DNA of 64,000 bases from Amphiura filiformis. Lineage: Eukaryota > Echinodermata > Ophiuroidea > Amphilepidida > Amphiuridae. The translations under genes were made by a program, and so were the position numbers. This document shows positions 62,801-64,000 of this stretch, one piece after another. The first letter of the stretch is position 1. Each line of letters starts with the position of its first letter. Under the pieces are notes generated by a model, which did no database searches, was not told the DNA's origin, and saw only the letters and a program-made list of their open reading frames with translations. Location: assembly GCF_039555335.1 (NCBI RefSeq), contig NC_092637.1, positions 5,476,038 through 5,540,037 of the forward strand. Direction: 5' to 3'.

Positions 62801-63879
62801 TCAGCAGGAGGTAGTTACTTCATCAATGTCATTGTCAGCAGTAGATAGCCACTCATCAACACCAATAGTTTTTATGATCAATATCAACACGAGTAGTACT
62901 TAACCAACAATATACCACCCGTTGATAACTATCTCGGTTAGAATTCACCATGGAATCCATTTGATCATGTACTGAGTTTGAGCAATGTATTATTTATGAT
63001 GCATATCACTCTTAAATTCCCTTTATGGAATTGCAGCATACAAATTGTTGCTGTTTTGACATACTGTCGTAAGAGCGATTCTTGGGCAAAATGAGTTTCA
63101 AAATCTGTGAATGATACTCTATATATTCACAAAGTTTTGAGACCTAAATGTAATTAGTTAATGAGATATGGCACTAATTAGTGTGATACGACATGGTTTT
63201 TATGTAAACCCCCCCCAAACGTCATTCTGACATTTTGACATACAGTCGTATCATGATACGTTGCCATAGACCACCGTGTAACTGCAGTTGCCTATTGTTT
63301 TGACATACTGTCGTATCACATGACGTATCATTATTAATACATAGGTTTTAAAATTGTGCATGTTTTGGCCTACTGTCGTATGAGTTTGCAGATTAATTAC
63401 TTCTAATTAGTGAATGAATAAAAGTTTGTAATATGTTGAGAACAAAGACAGATATATTATTGATTATATTCTTTGATAATAATAAACATATTTTACTTTG
63501 GTGCTGTCCAGTGGGTCTTCAAAAATTGGAAAAACTTTAAATGCGATTTTCTCAAAACTGCATTTTCGTCATACGACAGTTTGTCAAAACAGCGACGAAA
63601 TGTGTGAGTTCAAATCAATCTCAAATACATTGTATAATTGAAGACCATATTAAAAAGACTATTTTGCATCTTACGTCAGGGCAAAGGCGCGACGTGATTG
63701 GTTAGTACTATCCTATACATCCATAATCTCAGTATCTGTTGAATTGAATCAGTAAGGAACATGTAACACATTAATGTGTATTTTCATATGTTTTCCCCTC
63801 AGGGTGATAGAGGAACATTTGTTGACTTGTACAGTGATAGAAAAACTTCCATAACAACATCACTACTTCTGTTTATATG
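53749..63879 (+). CDS. SVOP-like: SVOP-like 12-TM transporter, copy B (5' part, exons 1-8)
   Basis: Tandem duplicate of copy A. Exons are 53749-53809, 55702-55814, 57374-57544, 58427-58551, 59251-59314, 61460-61585, 62143-62274 and 63803-63879, with exon lengths and phases identical to copy A; exons 9-15 lie outside the window. The open frame gives about 290 residues covering the N-terminus, TM1-TM6, the central loop and the start of TM7, with no stops. About 27 residues differ from copy A. It keeps the consensus [10 protein letters not shown] in TM4, and reads [11 protein letters not shown] for motif A and PESPYY after TM6. Synonymous changes dominate in exons 5-8, so the copy looks constrained and functional. 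The upstream region (satellite, old hAT remnant, conserved block) is duplicated with it, so it may share regulation with copy A. The substrate is unknown, as for the rest of the family. Confidence 0.9.
53820..53876. repeat. (TCAT)n microsatellite at the start of intron 1, copy B
   Basis: TTCA repeat with TTCG and CTCA variants, homologous to that at 20280-20330. Confidence 0.88.
54383..54449. mobile_element. GGGCTATTCC MITE fragment, intron 1 of copy B
   Basis: Counterpart of 20968-21042, with the end TTTCAAGTGGAATAGCC better preserved. Confidence 0.72.
54497..54833. mobile_element. Insertion specific to copy B, intron 1
   Basis: About 337 bp with short inverted ends (AAAGGGCATTTCGTGATCC and GGATCACAAAATCCTCCTT). 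Copy A intron 1 continues without it near 21080. Confidence 0.75.
55048..55309. mobile_element. TA-target MITE specific to copy B, intron 1
   Basis: Inverted ends TGTGACATGATCAAGGGAAT and ATTCCCCTTGATCATGTCACA, flanked by TA (55046-55047, 55310-55311). Copy A has the empty site TGCAAAATATCTAG with TA at 21319-21320. Confidence 0.88.
55702..55814 (+). CDS. SVOP-like: SVOP-like B exon 2
   Basis: Acceptor TATTCACAG, donor GTTAGT. It reads [20 protein letters not shown]. There are four residue differences from copy A against about one synonymous change. Confidence 0.92.
56056..56552 (+). pseudogene. Same LINE relic in intron 2 of copy B
   Basis: Close copy of the copy A relic, carrying the hAT MITE (56226-56411) but not the 463-bp CACTGCA MITE. 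It has a single copy of the segment that is doubled in copy A. Confidence 0.45.
56226..56411. mobile_element. hAT-type MITE (CAGTGGCGTAAC), intron 2 of copy B
   Basis: Same insertion as 22613-22803, with intact CAGTGGCGTAACTAGG and CTAGTTACGCCACTG ends. The left target copy has mutated to CTCTGCAA, while the right remains CTCCGCAA. Confidence 0.9.
57137..57319. mobile_element. hAT-type MITE, intron 2 of copy B (left end lost)
   Basis: Homologous insertion to 24241-24418. Here the left end is deleted but the right end CTGGCACTGCCACTG survives, followed by AATTTGAT (57320-57327), the target duplication seen on the left in copy A. Confidence 0.85.
57374..57544 (+). CDS. SVOP-like: SVOP-like B exon 3 (TM1-TM2, motif A)
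   Basis: Acceptor CTCCTTAG, donor GTAATA, 57 codons. A 20-codon core ([17 protein letters not shown] and flanks) is nucleotide-identical to copy A, while both TM ends have changed. Confidence 0.93.
57900..58328. mobile_element. MITE (CAGAGATAAAAAG family), intron 3 of copy B, with 18-bp flanking repeats
   Basis: Inverted ends ATTAAAGACAGAGATAAAAA and TTTTTATCTCTGTCTCATAA. The 18-bp direct repeat CACTCTGTGGGCTCACTA lies at 57882-57899 and 58329-58346. Confidence 0.75.
58427..58551 (+). CDS. SVOP-like: SVOP-like B exon 4 (TM3-TM4)
   Basis: Acceptor CATACAG, donor GTAAGC. It keeps [14 protein letters not shown], the family consensus, where copy A has RCL and AQK. Confidence 0.93.
58918..59138. 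mobile_element. Unclassified ~220-bp insertion specific to copy B, intron 4
   Basis: Copy A reads AAAACACAGGTGAGAG through this point (26282-26297), while copy B is interrupted after AAAACACA. The insert contains CCACTGAGGAAGGAACC and has no inverted ends; it resembles a retroelement 3' tail in style only. Confidence 0.6.
59251..59314 (+). CDS. SVOP-like: SVOP-like B exon 5
   Basis: Acceptor TTTACAG, donor GTAAGA. It encodes [16 protein letters not shown], the segment between TM4 and TM5. Confidence 0.92.
59455..60088. mobile_element. Giant fold-back element specific to copy B, intron 5
   Basis: Arms of nearly 280 bp: AACACAGCACAAGAAATA and its partner TATTTCTTGTGATGTGTT at the ends, TTACTAAGTGTTGTGTGAAA and TTTTCACACAACACCTAGTA inside. 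Copy A intron 5 shows the unoccupied site near 26585. Confidence 0.85.
60127..60665. mobile_element. MITE (AAAGCCAT family), intron 5 of copy B, right end lost
   Basis: Homologous to 27235-27722 and interrupted by the 60218-60443 MITE. Sequence identity with copy A ends near ATAATTAAAC. Confidence 0.75.
60218..60443. mobile_element. TA-target MITE specific to copy B, intron 5
   Basis: 226 bp with near-perfect 30-bp inverted ends (CAGGCTGTATCAAAATGATT and AATCATTTTGATACAGCCTG), flanked by TA. Copy A has the empty site GTCAGATATGTCCC with TA at 27331-27332. Confidence 0.93.
60691..61251. mobile_element. Fold-back element in intron 5 of copy B
   Basis: Ends GTTATATACCTCATATATAG and its partner TCGGTATATAAAAC, with CTGATTGGTCAAAAG / CTTTTAACCAATCAAATG just inside. 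The interior has no gene that I can see. Confidence 0.7.
61247..61391. repeat. Palindrome in intron 5 of copy B
   Basis: CAAATATTGACTGCTTAATA and its partner CATAGCAGTCAATATTTG bracket GTTTAAAATTATAGGCCC / GGGCCTATAATTTTAAC; the loop is about 25 bp. It overlaps the right end of the previous element. Confidence 0.78.
61460..61585 (+). CDS. SVOP-like: SVOP-like B exon 6 (TM5-TM6)
   Basis: Acceptor CTTTATCAG, donor GTAAGT. It has two residue changes from copy A against about six synonymous ones. Confidence 0.94.
62143..62274 (+). CDS. SVOP-like: SVOP-like B exon 7
   Basis: Acceptor CATTGTAG, donor GTAAGT. It reads [18 protein letters not shown], with three residue differences from copy A. Intron 6 before it is only 557 bp, against 2.66 kb in copy A. 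Confidence 0.94.
62358..62880. repeat. 34-bp satellite array in intron 7 of copy B
   Basis: About 15 units in the same variant class and orientation as the copy A intron 7 array, with local homogenisation: several successive units share ACACTTATATCAG. Confidence 0.93.
63046..63597. mobile_element. Element with repeated TTTTGACATACTGTCGTA, intron 7 of copy B
   Basis: Ends TGTTGCTGTTTTGACATAC and GTTTGTCAAAACAGCGACG are inverted, flanked by AAAT. The motif TTTGACATACNGTCGTA recurs internally at about 63055, 63234 and 63297, with a weaker copy at 63366. Copy A has the empty site CATACAAATGTGTGAG. Confidence 0.82.
63803..63879 (+). CDS. SVOP-like: SVOP-like B exon 8 (last in window)
   Basis: Acceptor TTCCCCTCAG, donor GTAGGT. 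The protein is identical to copy A exon 8, with a few synonymous changes only. The gene continues beyond the right edge. Confidence 0.9.
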
Positions 63880-64000
63880 GTAGGTAGAGTTGACATTTCT
63901 ATCAAATATGAACAATATAAAACATGTAAATAACCTACTTTGTAAGTGTAAACAGTATACTCTGTGTGCACTTCTAGTGCAGTTATGTACCATGCCAAAT

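Overview
This looks like a piece of an animal nuclear genome. Genes are split into many short exons with GT-AG introns, base composition is AT-rich, and most of the DNA is transposable-element debris: fold-back MITEs, hAT, TTAA and TA elements, LINE fragments, tRNA-derived SINEs and a 34-bp satellite. Nothing here is bacterial or viral. The repeat style suggests a marine invertebrate deuterostome such as an echinoderm or hemichordate, but that is an impression and was not tested.

The main content is two head-to-tail copies of one gene on the + strand, encoding a 12-TM major facilitator of the SV2/SVOP (synaptic vesicle 2-related protein) family. Copy A is complete: 15 coding exons from 20211 to 46890, joining in frame to 505 residues. 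Copy B starts at 53749 and runs off the right edge after exon 8 at 63879. Every shared intron sits at the same place and phase. Over the roughly 290 residues both copies show, about 27 differ, and these are concentrated in TM1-TM4. The duplicated unit includes at least 2-3 kb upstream, with satellite, an old hAT piece and a conserved non-coding block. The ATG-to-ATG offset is about 33.5 kb.

Region by region: 1-9.6 kb holds two probable exons of an unidentified secreted or membrane protein on the - strand (9353-9550 with a signal peptide, and 2728-2973), among fold-back elements and a composite SINE. From 9.6 to 14.2 kb there are hAT MITEs and a fold-back element carrying a 117-bp tandem repeat, itself hit by a TTAA (piggyBac-like) MITE. 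From 14.2 to 17.5 kb lies a large 34-bp satellite. From 17.5 to 20.2 kb is the upstream region of copy A, invaded by a truncated LINE. From 20.2 to 46.9 kb is copy A, with smaller satellite arrays in introns 7 and 10 and many MITEs. From 46.9 to 53.7 kb is the inter-gene spacer, ending in a second copy of the satellite and upstream block. From 53.7 to 64 kb is copy B.

Because the two copies are alignable, each gives the empty site for insertions in the other. Several insertions can therefore be placed before or after the duplication, with exact target-site duplications. Other notable features are a short inverted fragment of exon 7 inside intron 5 of copy A, nested insertions in a duplicated exon edge at 3 kb, and strong over-use of the palindrome TAGGCCTA.
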